Assembly (NCBI RefSeq): GCF_035594125.1
Contig: NW_026973706.1
Coordinates: 145,001-209,000 of the forward strand
DNA from: Scylla paramamosain
Lineage: Eukaryota; Arthropoda; Malacostraca; Decapoda; Portunidae
Direction: 5' to 3'
Length of the DNA: 64,000 nucleotides
The notes beneath the pieces were generated by a model. It saw only the letters and a program-made list of their open reading frames with translations, ran no database searches and was not told where the DNA came from. The position numbers and the translations under genes were made by a program. How positions within the stretch are numbered: position 1 is the first letter of the stretch; the number at the start of each line of letters is the position of its first letter. Positions 47,126 to 59,378 of the stretch are shown one piece after another.

Positions 47126-48234
47126 TTAAACCCGACATACCCAAAAACTTATGACAACACTGCTTTTGCAAACCGACAAAGTTTGTTTAATGGTCTCGTA
47201 ATATTTTGCAAAAGTTGACTCATTGGTCCAACCTACAGTGGACAAAATAGTGGACAGTGGTAGCTTCAGGGCTGCTTTACTGGATGAAGCTGACCTGGTG
47301 GAATGAGGAGAAAAGATAGTGAGATCTATACCAGCAGCTTTCATGATATCTCTTGTCCAGCGTCGTAAAGTGTCTCAATGCCAGTTTTATGGATGGTTTT
47401 GTTGTTAGAAAGAATCTGGTAATTTTCCCCCTTTTTTTCTTTCGTTCTGTCAAGGTAGTGTAAACTAGTGGTGTGTACACATACTCGTCTGTCTGGTACA
47501 TATGCTTCAAAAACTAGTTCAGACATATGATAACCTGGCCTAGATGTTTTGAGAGGGTCTCCTATTCGGAAAGAGATTCTGGAGTCTGAGGTACTCATGT
47601 TCCTGGTGTCCATTAAGTGTAACACTTGGCCACGTCGGCCAGATATCAGTATCTTCTGCAGTACCTTGCTGATGATCCTGAAAGGTGGAAAGGCATACAA
47701 TTCCCCATCAGCCCAACTGAGTGTTAACGCATTAACATATGTAGGTGAAGGATCTGGCTTCCAGGAAACATAAATGGGTAGCTGGGCATTGATTCTACTG
47801 GCAAAAAGGTCAATATCTGGTGTATAAAAGGTCTGGCACAGTAACTTGAAGACCTTGGGTAGTAACATCCACTCAGTATCTAAATTCTTTACTCGGGATT
47901 CTCTGTCTGCCTCTACATTATGGAGTCCCTTTATGTACTCTGCTGACAATGTAATCCCTCTTGACTCAGCCCAATCAAAAATATTTTCTATTACAGCATT
48001 CAGGTTAGGTTTAATGCTGCCACCCCGGTCTATACAGGCAACAGCAGTGGTGTTGTCCAATCGAAAGCAGATATGTGTATCCCTGCAATCCTTGCATAGA
48101 GATTTGAGGCCCAATAGTATAGCTTTTAGTTCTAAAACATTAATATGGTCTAGTTTCACATGAGCCCAATGACCTGTCTTGGCATCTCCTGTTGTTGCAC
48201 CCCAACCAGTCAGGCAAGCACAACAGCACAACAT
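47126..48234 (-). pseudogene. DIRS-type retrotransposon: RNase H and tyrosine recombinase remnant
   Basis: The minus-strand frame 47341-48234 starts in RNase H: LTGWGATTGD, INVLELKAILLGLK and LDNTTAVACIDRGGS are the motifs around its acidic residues. It continues with DIDLFASRINAQLPIYVSWK and LSWADGELYAFPPF, typical of DIRS/Ngaro-like elements. A second frame (47126-47344) carries the recombinase C-terminus: IFSPHSTRSASSSKA with the conserved H-x-x-R, and GWTNESTFAKYYE with the likely nucleophilic Tyr. Such elements integrate through a tyrosine recombinase instead of an integrase. The gag and reverse-transcriptase parts are missing: the copy ends at 48234 against LINE A sequence. A frameshift lies near 47340. 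Confidence 0.82.
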
Positions 48235-48795
48235 GTACTGGTGATCAGATATGAGGTAGTAAAGTGATAAATATTGAGGAATCTTCCTATTGAGGATAAA
48301 TTAAAAACAAAAGAGGCAGGAGATTAAAGCAATAGGATGGTAGTTTGAAGGATTGGAGTGGTTATCCTTTTTAGGAACAGGCTAAATGTAGGTAACTTAT
48401 AGCAGGAAGGAAAGGTAGATGACAAAGTTGATATAGTTTGACCAGGCAAGGTGTAAGCATAGAGGCATAGTTGTGGAGTGCAACAGGATGCACCCAATCA
48501 GGCCAGCAATGGCATGAAGGACATCATTAACAAGACTCTTAACCAGAAGCATGGAATAGTCAGAGGATGGAAGAGAACATCCCCTGAAACATCCAAGGTT
48601 GAATTTTTAATAAAGGTCTGAATGAGGAGTTCAGATTTAGCAATTTATGAAATAGTAATGGTGCCATCAGAGTGAAGCAGAGAAAGATAAAGAAGAAATG
48701 TTGAAGATGTTTTTTTTGGGCTTGATGCCAGAAGTCACAGGGGGAGTTAGATCTAGTAAGATTTTCACATTTTCTATTGAAAGTTTTTTTTTTAA
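48235..48795 (-). mobile_element. LINE A internal fragment, old
   Basis: Minus-strand match from the YGFRQG region ('ctggtgatcagat') back to the 'agatctagtaagattttcac' segment after the endonuclease. Both ends are missing: the left is cut at the DIRS junction, the right fades into a T run at 48785. Heavily diverged. Confidence 0.7.
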
Positions 48796-48796
48796 C

Positions 48797-49083
48797 CAAA
48801 TACATGGAATAAAGAAGAATGATATGATCCCTGACAGCAAATCAGTATTTTTTTCTGCTAGAACAATATTGTCCTTTGTCTCCACCTGAATATCATCACT
48901 TTGGGAACCAGTGAAATTCTCCTCCAGCACTGCCACATTTCGTAGTCTTTTTAGAGGAGAAAACAGATCTTCACTGACCATACTTTTATGAGAGTCAGTC
49001 ATACAAGCATTATGTGGTTCTCTGTGCATGAGGACCTGACAACAGAACTGGTTTATCCCTGTTACACCATAACATTGATCCAT
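48797..49083 (-). CDS. Unrecognised ORF segment
   Basis: The minus-strand frame of 138 residues starting at 49083 (MDQCYGVTGINQFC) is protein-like in its first 90 residues (SEDLFSPLKRLRNVAVLEEN, SQSDDIQVETKDNIVLAEK) before it runs into the LINE A fragment. I recognise no family. It may be a host exon or a relic of a larger element. No splice sites stand out. Confidence 0.25.
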
Positions 49084-50328
49084 TCCTTTCCTGCATCTGA
49101 TCCAGTCTGCTTATCAAACAAGATGCAAGAGAGCTTCCTAAAGAAGCCCTCAAGGTTGCATCACATTTATGCATGTATCAGATAGGAACCAAACTGATCA
49201 TACTTGTAAGAGTATATCTGTTTATCTATCCATACAAGTTGGCCCAGACAAAGCACCACACACTCATACACACATCATTCACACTCTTAGCCTTACTTGC
49301 CCTTGATAGAATGGGATAGTCTCATGGACCACCCTACTGCACCCCAGGAACTTGTGGCCACATACTTCCACATAAAGACCCAACAGTATACACTGGTTTA
49401 TCCATGCCCTTTCGTAATGAGGCCATTCTCTATATTTACTTATTTTACAATAAATTAAGTGTGTGCTGTATTTTTGTTGCAGGTATTTGGCATGGGGGAT
49501 TGGCAATAAGTGCCTTACACTCAACCAGATCATTAATATCATGTTGGACTTTAAGATGACAGGTGAGTGTGCATGATTTGAGATTAAGCTCATACACTCT
49601 TGTTTTCATATCCTCTGTGGAAATTAAATGATAATAGGATAGTGATCTTAAATTCTGAGACTTAACCATCTCTCTAGAGCTTATAATACCTAGCTGCAAA
49701 ACTATTATGGATTCAAGGAGAAAATAATAAATAATAATAAACCTAAAAAAAAAAGATAGGAAATGTTGACAGCCAGCTAGTGTCCATTGTTCTGCTTGGG
49801 TTGCATAAGAGGATTTTTTTCCACTGTCCTGTTCAATGTATTAACTTAATAATGTTCAGTTCTATGTATGAAACAATTACTGGAGCACAGTCTTTAAGTT
49901 GGATGATAAGGAGGCTCACTGGTGGACTGACTCAACTCAAAATATTATTATATACATCATGTATCATTTTTTGCTCTTGGTCTAACTTCATAGTTTTCAT
50001 GTGATATAATGCATATCACTCCATTAGATTTACCCCAGCTATTATTGATCCTTCAACCTTAAGATCAAAGAGTTAAGAGGATAATTTACACACTGGGGCC
50101 TAGCAAATGAACTTCAGTCTTCAAGCAGCCTTCTGCTGAGTTCAAGATGGTCTTGTACTGGTATGACAAGATGCATCCACAAGATTACCTGTCAACTAAA
50201 ATTAGATAACTTCCCTATATTTGGGAACAGTATTCCATATTTGGACAAATAAAACTCATGTTTAGAGTAAAAAACTGGGAGGAGGAAGAATATTGGCAGA
50301 AGTGACACAAGAACACTTAGTTCTTCTC
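49084..50328. other. No gene recognised
   Basis: AT-rich sequence with short frames only and no motif I can name. Confidence 0.4.
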
Positions 50329-50487
50329 CTTACCATTCTCATTCAGTGCCAGTCATAATATATCCCTTTCTTACCATTCTCAACCAATGCTGGTCATAGT
50401 ATATCACTTCCTTATTGTTCTCATCCAGTGCCAGTCATATCATATCCCTTTCTTGTCTTTCTCATCCATTGCTAGTCAGAATACAGT
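50329..50487. repeat. 41-bp minisatellite, four units
   Basis: Units start at 50329, 50370, 50411 and 50452, each of the form CTTACCATTCTCA..CAGTGC followed by CAGTCATA-like sequence and TATC.CTTT. The spacing is exactly 41 bp with moderate divergence; the last unit is partial. Confidence 0.85.
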
Positions 50488-50715
50488 CTGTGCCAGAAAA
50501 GGGGATAAAAATCTCAATCAGCATGCCATCCAACTAGTTTGATCAAGTTGCATAGGAGAGCAAAGCTCTGATATTATCTGACATGACAACTCAAGACAGA
50601 CAGTGGCCTTGGGTACATTGACACATTAATGGTTTTAGTATAGATTTGACAGATGAGTGATGAGAAGTCTTTTATGTGTGCACACCTTTGTTGACTTTCG
50701 TAAGTTAATGTTATA

Positions 50716-51490
50716 CAGTGGAACCTTGGTTCTTGAACTGTTCAAAATCAAAAATGTTAAAAACCCAAACTATTTTTCCCATAGGAATCAATATAAAACA
50801 GGTTAATCTGTTCTGATGCACCTACCCACCATGTCTTAGTGGCCAGTGATCTCATTGCTAAGATGGACACTCCATAACATCTCCAGCTTAGAAATTTTCA
50901 TCCATAAAGGAGGTACTGAATGAACTTGATGACACAGAACTCATTAAAAGATATTGTTTAGACCATGCAGGCATTCTCTTCATCACTGATCAAATGAGGG
51001 AATCCTTACAGAGTGACACAGAGAGAAGCAACCCACTCACCGCCAAACTGAAGGTGATCGTAACACTTAGGCACCTTGCTGCTGGGAAAAGCTACTGAGA
51101 AAATGTAGTTGTACAGTAGTGATGGTATTGTGGGTCATAGAGAGAGCCACAGGAGACTCAGGATTACTCATGAGTGGCAAACCTTGTTTGTTTACATTGA
51201 GGTTCTTCAACTTCTTCCATGGGATGATATTTAACTTATTTTGAAGATTGAATTACTGTCTTACCCTCTGTGTCGCTCCTCCAAACATACAAAAATGAAG
51301 GAAATATTTATAGAAACTATAAATTAGTAATAAATGGTAAGTTTTGCTTTGTCTTGTAGTATTTGAAATCAAGTAACTTTGTTTGAAAACCAAATTATGA
51401 TACAGTATTCGAACCAATTAAGAGTTACAATTTTTGCTCAAAAACCAAATTGTTTGGAAAGGGAGACATTCAGTGACCGAGGTTCTACTG
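50716..51490 (+). mobile_element. TIR DNA element, copy 2 (without palindrome)
   Basis: Ends CAGTGGAACCTTGGTTCT and, inverted, CCGAGGTTCTACTG, flanked by TATA on both sides. It is collinear with copy 1 (44803-46455) throughout: CCCATAGGAATCAAT, the transposase-like remnant (…GTTTGTTTACAT) and GAAACTATAAATTAGTAATAA (20 of these 21 positions agree with copy 1). Both copies lack a nuclease domain at the same place, so the family is a non-autonomous deletion derivative. The remnant contains frameshifts. Confidence 0.8.
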
Positions 51491-51699
51491 TATATGTATT
51501 TAGAAATTTTCTTCTTATATGTTTGTTTAATTTTACACAACATTAAGCAAGAAAAACTTTTGTTCAGGATTTTATCAAATTTCTGTATAAATTTTCTTTT
51601 TCATATTAAAACTGGCTAAAAATTTTCTGAAGCAGTATCCCCACTAATTTTAGCCATGAGCTGGCACTGGTTGGCACATCTGCAAGATAGTAAAAAATG

Positions 51700-52165
51700 T
51701 GAGTAGGTTCTGCACTAATTGCTTTAGGTTGTATAGAATAGCAAAACTAAAGCCATGTTTACCAGATTAGTTAGTGAAAGGCAATGGCAAAGCTGGCGGT
51801 GAATATTGAAATCTCTAGTCATTGGAAATTTCAGTAAGGGAGAAGTGGTAAGTGGTTGAATATGTGTTCCACTTTACAAATTGAATGGTCAAAACATTCT
51901 ACATAGTGTTGTTGAGAGATAGACAACACAGATGAATTTAGTGACTGACAATGAAGTCTTTGCCAGATGGAAAGTTCTGAAAACAAGAGTGTGGGTACAA
52001 TTACACTGTATTGTTGCATACATAGAAACAACAGCTAGCTCTGTATTGTATTGTTGCATACATAGAAAAAACAGTCAGCTCTGTAATGATATTGAAAGAG
52101 AGTAAGAGAAACAGAAAAGGGTTTGCTGCCAGTGGCCTCAAGCCTCTGAGTTTTAGATAGTGGTA
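51700..52165 (-). mobile_element. LINE A endonuclease fragment, very old
   Basis: Minus-strand similarity in order to 43,000-43,400 of the full copy ('gcactaattgctttaggt', 'aagctggcggtgaatattga', 'caagagtgtgggtac'). There are many substitutions and a small duplication near 52010-52080. The rest to 52801 is unrecognised. Confidence 0.6.
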
Positions 52166-52801
52166 TTGTCAGTAATTGGTCATTTTAAATCACTGGAATG
52201 CTTGTATAAAGGTTTCACTGTTCAAATCTTCCACAGTCTTCTAAACGTATGACCACTGTTGAAGCACAAGTAAAATAAGAATATGCATTTTCTTTAGGAG
52301 AATAGATTCTCCTATGATCACTGTGGTCCCTGAATAGTAATCTTGAATGGCCTTAGTAATGTGACCCTATATGATGGAAGTTCTGAGGACCATGGACCTG
52401 TGTCAAGACTGACTTGATGTCTCCTCATATCAATTCCTTACAGCCTGCCTCCCTTTAGGTAGCCAGAATTGCTTTCTATTAGAATAAAACATCTAAGATG
52501 GAATAATGAGCCCTCACAAATAGTGGAATTGTGACCTATCCATCCCCTCTCCCCAGTACAATACTGTATGCAATATCATTGTGTCAGTATGCAATATCAG
52601 TTTGTAGTATGTAAATTTTGCCAGTAGATGGAGGGCTGATGTAAAGGAGATGGAAGGAGGGATCATAATCACACATGATTTATGCACTTAGAGTATAACA
52701 CAACACTCAAAACTTGAAGATCTAAACACAAGCATTGTACAAGACTTGTACAGTAAGGTACACGACAATACATGGTCATTATAACGTACAACTGCAATAA
52801 T

Positions 52802-53022
52802 GCACTGAAATTTTTAATAAGTATTTAATCAGAATAATGAACCAAAACTGGCATAACAAACTCACCACTCATGCGAGCACTGGTATCTTGATAAATATCT
52901 AATCGGAATAACGAATCAAAAGTAGCAAGATGAACTTGCCATTCGTGCAAGCACTGAAATTTTAATAAAAATTTAATCAGAATAACAAACTAAAACTCGC
53001 AAGACACACCTGTGTGAGCTGC
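52802..53022. repeat. 75-bp tandem repeat, three units
   Basis: Units begin GCACTG at 52802, 52877 and 52951 and share TAATAA.TATTTAATC.GAATAA and a C(A/T)CG(A/T)GCAAGCA-like end. The third unit is less complete. No coding sequence. Confidence 0.8.
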
Positions 53023-53296
53023 TGCTCACCTATCAGGTACTTGTACCTTCCTCCCTTTTTTCCTTTCCTCTTCTTTCTTTCATCTTTTCTCAGACCTCTT
53101 TCCCTGTCACTTCCCCTCCCCATTATCTGTCAGAGATAAGGGATTAGGGAGTTATACCTTGCTCTCTCTCTCCAACTCATTCATTTTATGTCATCTTTGC
53201 TTCATCATTTCTCACTCATTCTCAGTCATATATGTAATTTCATTTTCATTCTCAGTCAGTCTCATTCTATTTTAGCAATCCTTAGGATTGTTCTAA

Positions 53297-53300
<4 letters not shown>

Positions 53301-53361
<61 letters not shown>
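53301..53361. repeat. (GA)n microsatellite
   Basis: GA run of about 30 units. The following 53362-54729 has no recognisable gene; it contains an ACC trinucleotide run (54534-54549) and a dispersed repeat piece near 54620-54670. Confidence 0.97.
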
Positions 53362-53363
<2 letters not shown>

Positions 53364-54729
53364 CCAACTTATGGGGTGTTTACTGTATGTAAACATGTGA
53401 TGCCAACATGTGACCTATACTTGTCAAAGCAGTGCAAAACTTGGGATGGTAATGCGCAAAACTCAGCATAGTTAGAAGTTAGGACTAGGTGTGAAACTCG
53501 GGAGGGTACTGTATAAATTTGTTGTCATCTCAAATGCAGTAGTGCCTATTGTACTACATACACTATATTTTCCACCACTGCTAATATGGATCAATTTGGT
53601 GAGCATAAAGACCCCTGCATCCATCATGGGAAGGAATTATAATTTAACATGTGGATTCTGAATCTAAAGCTTTATCCCCTTCCTGCTTCTGGAAGCCTAG
53701 GGTACAATAGTTGACACATTGCACAGTAGTAAAGCTGGATAATCACTTCAACATTGAGAAGGAGATACACTGAATTCAGAAGAGCAGGAGTGATTGTGAT
53801 GGTGGTGGTGTAAACAAGATGCCAGCAAATGCAGTACTAGTGATGTGTTACTTATAGGAGTGTGTTGGCATGTTGAGTGGTGTTTATTCCATGCAATTCT
53901 ACTCATTTGTGACATCCAAGATTTTATTAATCCCTTTTTTAGATTTGTGTATGAATATTATCTAGCAACTACAATATATCAGTAATTCCTATCAAACAAA
54001 TTCCAACTTAAAGATGCTGTAAACTAATGAGACAATTTTAGAATGAGTATAGAATGACAAGTATAATCAGGCATATACCCTTGACAGCTTATAATACCAT
54101 CTTTGTGTAGGCAGTGTTACAACTCACCATGAATGAGAATGTTACGAGCGTAGGGACTATCAGATCGTAACAAAATCTCAAAGTAAATAAATTCCAGGAT
54201 TGAGGAAATCACTGACAAATTCATATACAACAAATACAGTAACATTCATTTATTATCTACACTGCATAACTCAGCATTAACAGTACTCTTACCCTAGATT
54301 ACAGAGTTGAAAAGAAACTACTCTCAAAAATTACTTACAAACACATGATTATTTGATTAAGTTCACCACCTGTAGTCACCTAGCAAAATTCTTATTATTA
54401 ACTATGATGAAAGTTCATACTTATCAAGGAGTCACAGCTGAGGGCATGGAAGACAGGAAAAGCCAAACGCCTTCACTGCTCCTCAGTCTTGGTGGGTGAG
54501 GGAAGAGGACTGAAGGTACTCCCACTCTCCCACCACCACCACCACCACCTCAAAGTGTTTGTGTGCTTTAACAGGCTCTGAAACCAGTGTCTCATTGTTG
54601 ATTCAAGTCTGGTCAGCAAAGATCTTGATGGTACAGGTGGCACAGGATCACTCCTGAGCCAGGCCTTTGGACTAGCAACTCCTGTAGAAGGGGGGAAAAA
54701 AAAGAAACGAACAGCATCCTCTATCCTAA

Positions 54730-55340
54730 TTGTTCATACATGTGGCACGCCACATTCTCTCCAGAAACTCTTTCACCGCCTCAAAGTTATACTTGGCGCT
54801 GGTCAGACCTCATCTAGACTACGCTGTGCAGTTCTGGTCCCCACATTACAGGAAATATATAGGTCTATTAGAATCAGTACAGAGGAGAATGACTAAAAGG
54901 ATACAGGGGATGAGGAGTATTCCTTACGAGGTGAGGTTGAAGCTGTTAAATTTACATTCTTTAGAGAGACGTAGGTTAAGAGGGGACCTGATAGAAGTCT
55001 GTAAGTGGTATAAGGGTTATAACAAGGTGGATGTAGGCAAAATTCTTAGGATCAGCAACCAGGGTAGAACAAAAAATAACAGGTTCAAGCTTGAAAAATT
55101 TAGGTTTAGGAAGGAGATAGGAAAAAATGGTTCTCAAATAGAGTGGTAGATGAGTGGAATGGACTCAGTAATCATGTTGTTAGTGCTAGGACACTAGAGA
55201 GCTTTAAGAGAAGATTAGACAAGTTTATGGATGGGGATAATAGATGGAAATAGGTAGGTATATTTCATACAGGGACTGCCACGTGTAAGCCTGGTCGCTT
55301 CTTGCAGCTTCCTTTATTTCTTATGTTCTTATGTTCTAAT
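54730..55340 (+). mobile_element. LINE C (CR1-like), 3' end
   Basis: A frame of 139 residues holds the reverse-transcriptase thumb (LYLALVRPHLDYAVQFWSPH, LESVQRRMTKRIQGMRSI, SLERRRLRGDLIEV), a frameshift near 55130, the C-terminus in another frame, and a 3' end in CTTATGTTCTTATGTTCT repeats (55318-55337). Short 8-bp repeat tails instead of poly(A) are typical of CR1-type LINEs. It is 5'-truncated at about 54725. Confidence 0.8.
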
Positions 55341-55613
55341 CATCCTTTCATTCGCCTCTCTACACAGTCCCAGCAACACCACCATCCACTCCTTTCCTGT
55401 CTTCTCCACTCTTTCATTCCTATCATGCCCTAACTCAGTCAGTATCACTTGCATCATCTCATTCCTGTCTCTAGCATACTTCACACACTCCAACACCACA
55501 TGTTCCACCGTCTCATCCTCTCCCATGTCACACATCTGGCACACTTTGCTGCGGGACTCAGACCACCTGTAACTCCTTGCATTCACATGCAGTGATCCTA
55601 AAGATTTAACCAA
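55335..55613 (-). pseudogene. Zinc-binding C-terminal fragment of a retroelement protein
   Basis: The minus-strand frame has VCQMCDMGEDETVEHVVLEC: C-x2-C followed by H-x4-C, the pattern of the zinc-binding tail found in many LINE reverse transcriptases. The rest (ARDRNEMMQVILTELG) fits. No reverse transcriptase adjoins it. It sits directly against the tail of LINE C on the other strand. The stretch 55614-56185 is unrecognised. Confidence 0.5.
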
Positions 55614-56181
55614 TTTCTGCTAGACTTGGTTTGAGATAAATGATGATACTCATCCTTAAAAAATGTCTATAAATGGTTCTGATTGAAAAAAAAATATGTA
55701 TAAGATATATCCATTCTGATAAATTAAAAACAAATTTGTAGTTTTAAAACATTTGCCTGACAGGGAGAATTAACAGGTTTTAGTTATAAGGTGAGGGATT
55801 AATACAGGATACACTTTAATGTTTTATTTAGACAACTGTAGCTCACTCTAGATCTTAGAATAGACTAGTGTTCACTATTCCTTTGCAGCTATGAATGTTT
55901 ATAAAAAGACCGAACCAAACTATGTCATCTTGCTTACTCTTCTTAACCCCTTCAGTCCTTACTACACCACAGTCAGATGTGTGAATGGGGAAATCACTCA
56001 TCATTCCAACTGCATTTTATCTAACCCTTACAGAATGCCAGAGTACAGTTTGGTTTACGAAAGACACTTGTAATACTAAATATAGCGATGCATTTCCTAA
56101 TGATATCATGTTGCCTCAAATATTCCCTTCTTTTAGTCCTTCAGACTGGTGTGAAGCACAGGGAAGATGAAATACATGTTA

Positions 56182-56289
<108 letters not shown>

Positions 56290-56293
56290 CACA

Positions 56294-57208
56294 CACCTAA
56301 CTCCTCTGACTATAAGAAATTCTTTGACCACTTAACTTCCAAAGTGGAGCACATGCTGACTCTCTTCCCTTTTGCAAAGATCTCCATTCTTGGAGACTTC
56401 AGTGTTCACCACCAGCTTTGGCTTTCCTCTCCCTTCACTGACCATCCTGGTGAACTAGCCTTTAACTTTGCTATCCTCCACGAAATAGAGCAATTGGTGC
56501 AACACCCTACTTGTATTCCTGATTGTCTTGGAAATATGCCCAACATTCTAGACCTTTTCCTAACCTCTAATACTTCTGCTTATGCTGTCACCCCATCTTC
56601 TCTGTTGGGCTCCTCCGATCACAATCTCACATTTGTATCTTGTCCTATCACTCCAATCCCTCCACAGGATCCCCGTAAGCAGAGGTGCTTCTGGCATTTT
56701 GCCTCTGCTAATTATTATGTTGATTTCCTTGGAATAACTACTGCTTCCATGTCAGAGACCCATCCCTGTGTGCTGAATGCAAAACAGAGTTGATAGTGTC
56801 TAGCATAGAGGCATACATTCCTCACTCTTTCTCTCAACCTAGACCTTCCAAACCTTGGTTTAACACAGACCGTTCTCATGGTATACATGATAGAGAGGTG
56901 GCCCATAAAAGGTACTTGACCCTTCCATCACCTGAATTTCATGTGCTTTATATTTCTTCTCAAAATCATGCCATCTATTCTCCAGTTAGTTAAAAATCAT
57001 TCATTAATAGAAAGTGTAAAAATTTTTCAAGATCTAACTCCCCTCATGATTTTTGGCACTAAGCTAAAAATATCGCCAATAACTTCACTTCATCTTTCCC
57101 TCCTTTAGTTTAACCTGATGGCACCACTGCCATCTCATCTATTTCTAAAGCTGAACTCTTCGTTCAAACCTTTGCGAAAAACTTTTGTATGATTCAGTGC
57201 TTGTTCCA
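56294..57208 (+). mobile_element. LINE A internal fragment, plus strand
   Basis: Starts abruptly after (TC)n at CCTAACTCCTCTGACTATAA (endonuclease, matching 16858 of the full copy) and runs to the region before the reverse transcriptase (matching about 17795). The frame 56167-56793 keeps [14 protein letters not shown] and SLLGSSDHN; later parts are broken by deletions. The 3' part is missing; at 57209 LINE A sequence in the opposite orientation begins. Confidence 0.85.
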
Positions 57209-57274
57209 TGAGAACAGGCCTTGTTAAACCAAGGTTTGGAAGGTTTAGGTTGAGAGAGATAATGAGGAATGTAA
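57209..57274 (-). mobile_element. LINE A fragment, left half of a Gypsy-split copy
   Basis: Minus-strand LINE A from the 'gagaacaggccttgttaaac' segment to 'gaggaatgta', continued at 62537 with 'tgtacacctccatgcc'. The Gypsy element lies exactly between. Confidence 0.8.
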
Positions 57275-57626
57275 TGATGTGAGTATTAAAACACATCTGA
57301 CCAAATGATTGGCATTAATCAACACAAAATGTAACAGGAGTTTGTAAAGAGTACAACCCAAAATTGTAATACACAAGTATTATCCTTCCACTAGTAACTC
57401 TTAATACATGAAGAAAACCCACACTGTCAAGACATCTGCTAATACACACCTGGCAGTAATGAGGAGCTGTCAATGAGAGAAGCTGAGCCTCTCATTTCCC
57501 TCCCAGATCACTTAATGAATGTACATGCCCAAACCATACAATACCTTCTATTAAACCATCCAGTGCCTCAACAACCAACCACATTTAATCATAGTTGTCA
57601 TGGTTTTATTGTTACAATTATCACCA
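57275..57626 (-). repeat. Gypsy 3' LTR
   Basis: 352 bp. In plus reading it begins TGATGTGAG and ends ATCACCA, giving a TG...CA LTR on the minus strand (TGGTGATAATTG...ACATCA). It aligns along its whole length with 62183-62536, with many scattered differences, so the insertion is not recent. Confidence 0.9.
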
Positions 57627-57647
57627 CTTTCTCCACCTTCTACAAAA

Positions 57648-58530
57648 TTATATCCAAGATACCTCGAAGCAAGTAGGAGGATGTCTCATATTGCCTGAGT
57701 GCCTTAGTACTGAAGTATCCTCACTGCATTTGTGTTGATGAGGAGTAGTTGAAGTGTCCTCAGGAACAGAACTATACTGAAGAGTCATATTTGTAGAATC
57801 AACAGAATGAGTAGGCCAGTTGCTCATTTCAGGATTTGGCTGTACATGAGGTTCACTACTGGCAGGAACTAAGTGTTTGGTAGCTACCATGTCTTCCTTG
57901 TCATCAGAGTACCTTATGGGAGCATAATGGGGATTTGCCTGTAGGAGCTTAACCTCATCTACCAGCAGATCAGTCTTACTGGGCCATACGTGATGCCTAA
58001 GTAAGACAATGCCAGGACTGGACAGCCAAGATGGAATAGAGGTCCCAGTGGAAGACCGACGAGTGTACCCGAAGAGCCATTCATGTGGGGTCTCATTGGT
58101 TGCCATGCAGAGCAAAGAATTAATTAAATGAAGGGCGTCAGGAAGGACAACTTGCCACCACTAGATCAGCAGGCCACAGGATACCAAAGCAGTTGTAATG
58201 GTCTTCCAAATGCTCCTGTTAAACCTCACTGCTTGCCTGTTGCCTTGAGGATTATAACTCGTAGTTCTGCTGCAAGCGACACCTTTACTTGAGAAAATCT
58301 TTTAGTTCTCTGCTCATGAATGATGCTCCCCTATCTGAATGAATATAAGATGGCATGCTAAAAATGGAGAAGACTTGAGAAAGGCAATTGATAACTGTTA
58401 ATGTAAACATATTAGAACATGGGAATACAAATGGGAACCTAGAGTATTCATCTATAATAATTAGGAAATACTGATTCTTGTCTGTACTTGGAAGGGGTCC
58501 TTTAAAATCTATGTAATGCTGTTTGAATAG
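57648..58530 (-). pseudogene. Gypsy integrase, core and C-terminal part
   Basis: The minus strand near 58400-58530 reads IDFKGPLPS, then FLIIIDEYSRFPFVF, and near 58330-58350 YIHSDRGASF: the first and second catalytic aspartate regions of a DDE integrase. A frameshift follows. The frame 57648-58115 then carries the C-terminal part (ATNETPHEWLFGYTRRSSTG, PGIVLLRHHVWPSKTD, LLVDEVKLLQANPHY), where integrases of this group bind DNA. It would join element DNA to host DNA in an intact copy. Confidence 0.75.
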
Positions 58531-58832
58531 ATGGGTAGCTTTTTTATAAGAGGAATTCTTGTAGGTTGATAGAAGTTAGGTTTGCACTCTGCACATGTCC
58601 TGCATGAGGTAACAACTCTACAGATATCTTCCACAGAATAAGGTAGATTCTTTGACCTGACAAAGTGAAGCAAATGAGTAACATCAAGGTGGCACAAGTC
58701 ATCATGAATGGCAGACAGTGGCTGCTGATCAGGGCATGCCATGGCACAGTAACTCCTGGAGAGTATATCTGGAGCAATGTTATCTCGGCCTGGTCTGTAC
58801 AATATATCAAAATCATAGCAAGAGATTTCCAT
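58509..58832 (-). pseudogene. Gypsy RNase H end and integrase zinc-binding domain
   Basis: Starts with the end of RNase H (YDFDILYRPGRDNIAPDILS), then the H-H-C-C integrase N-terminal zinc domain: the histidines in DLCHLDVTHLLHF and the cysteines in SCRTCAEC. The RNase H N-terminus (58833-59378) is in broken frames. Confidence 0.75.
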
Positions 58833-59378
58833 CCTCCACCTTAAAATTTTATCATTTTTTTATTTTGTTCTTATACTGTTTATCAAACATTGGTCAGTTT
58901 TAGTAGAGAAGTGCTTACTGATCAAGTAATGCCCCCAGTGGCACTTTCAATAATAGCCAAGGCCTCCTTCTCTACAGCAGCATGGTGTCCCTCAGGTCCT
59001 TGCAGAGTTCAAGAATAGAAGGCAATGGGATAACCAGCTTGGGTGAGAACAGCTGCAATAGCGGTGTCTGAAGCATACATCTCCATCTGAAATGGCTCAG
59101 ATTTTTTGATTGCCTAAACCATTGATGATTCTATATCACTCTTCAGTTGCTGAATCTCTGCTTCTGCCTCCTCCATCACAGGGAAGGTATTAGTGGCAAT
59201 AAGTGGACAAATCTTGTGTGAATAATCATATATTCACTATGAATAATATGCAAATGGGTCAAGAGCACAGTGTAGTGACTTTCTATCACACAGCACTGTT
59301 AAGTCATGAAGAGGCTTGAGGCATTTGGGATCAGGACAAATCACTCCCTTCTCCACCATTTAGCCCAGAATGTGGAAC

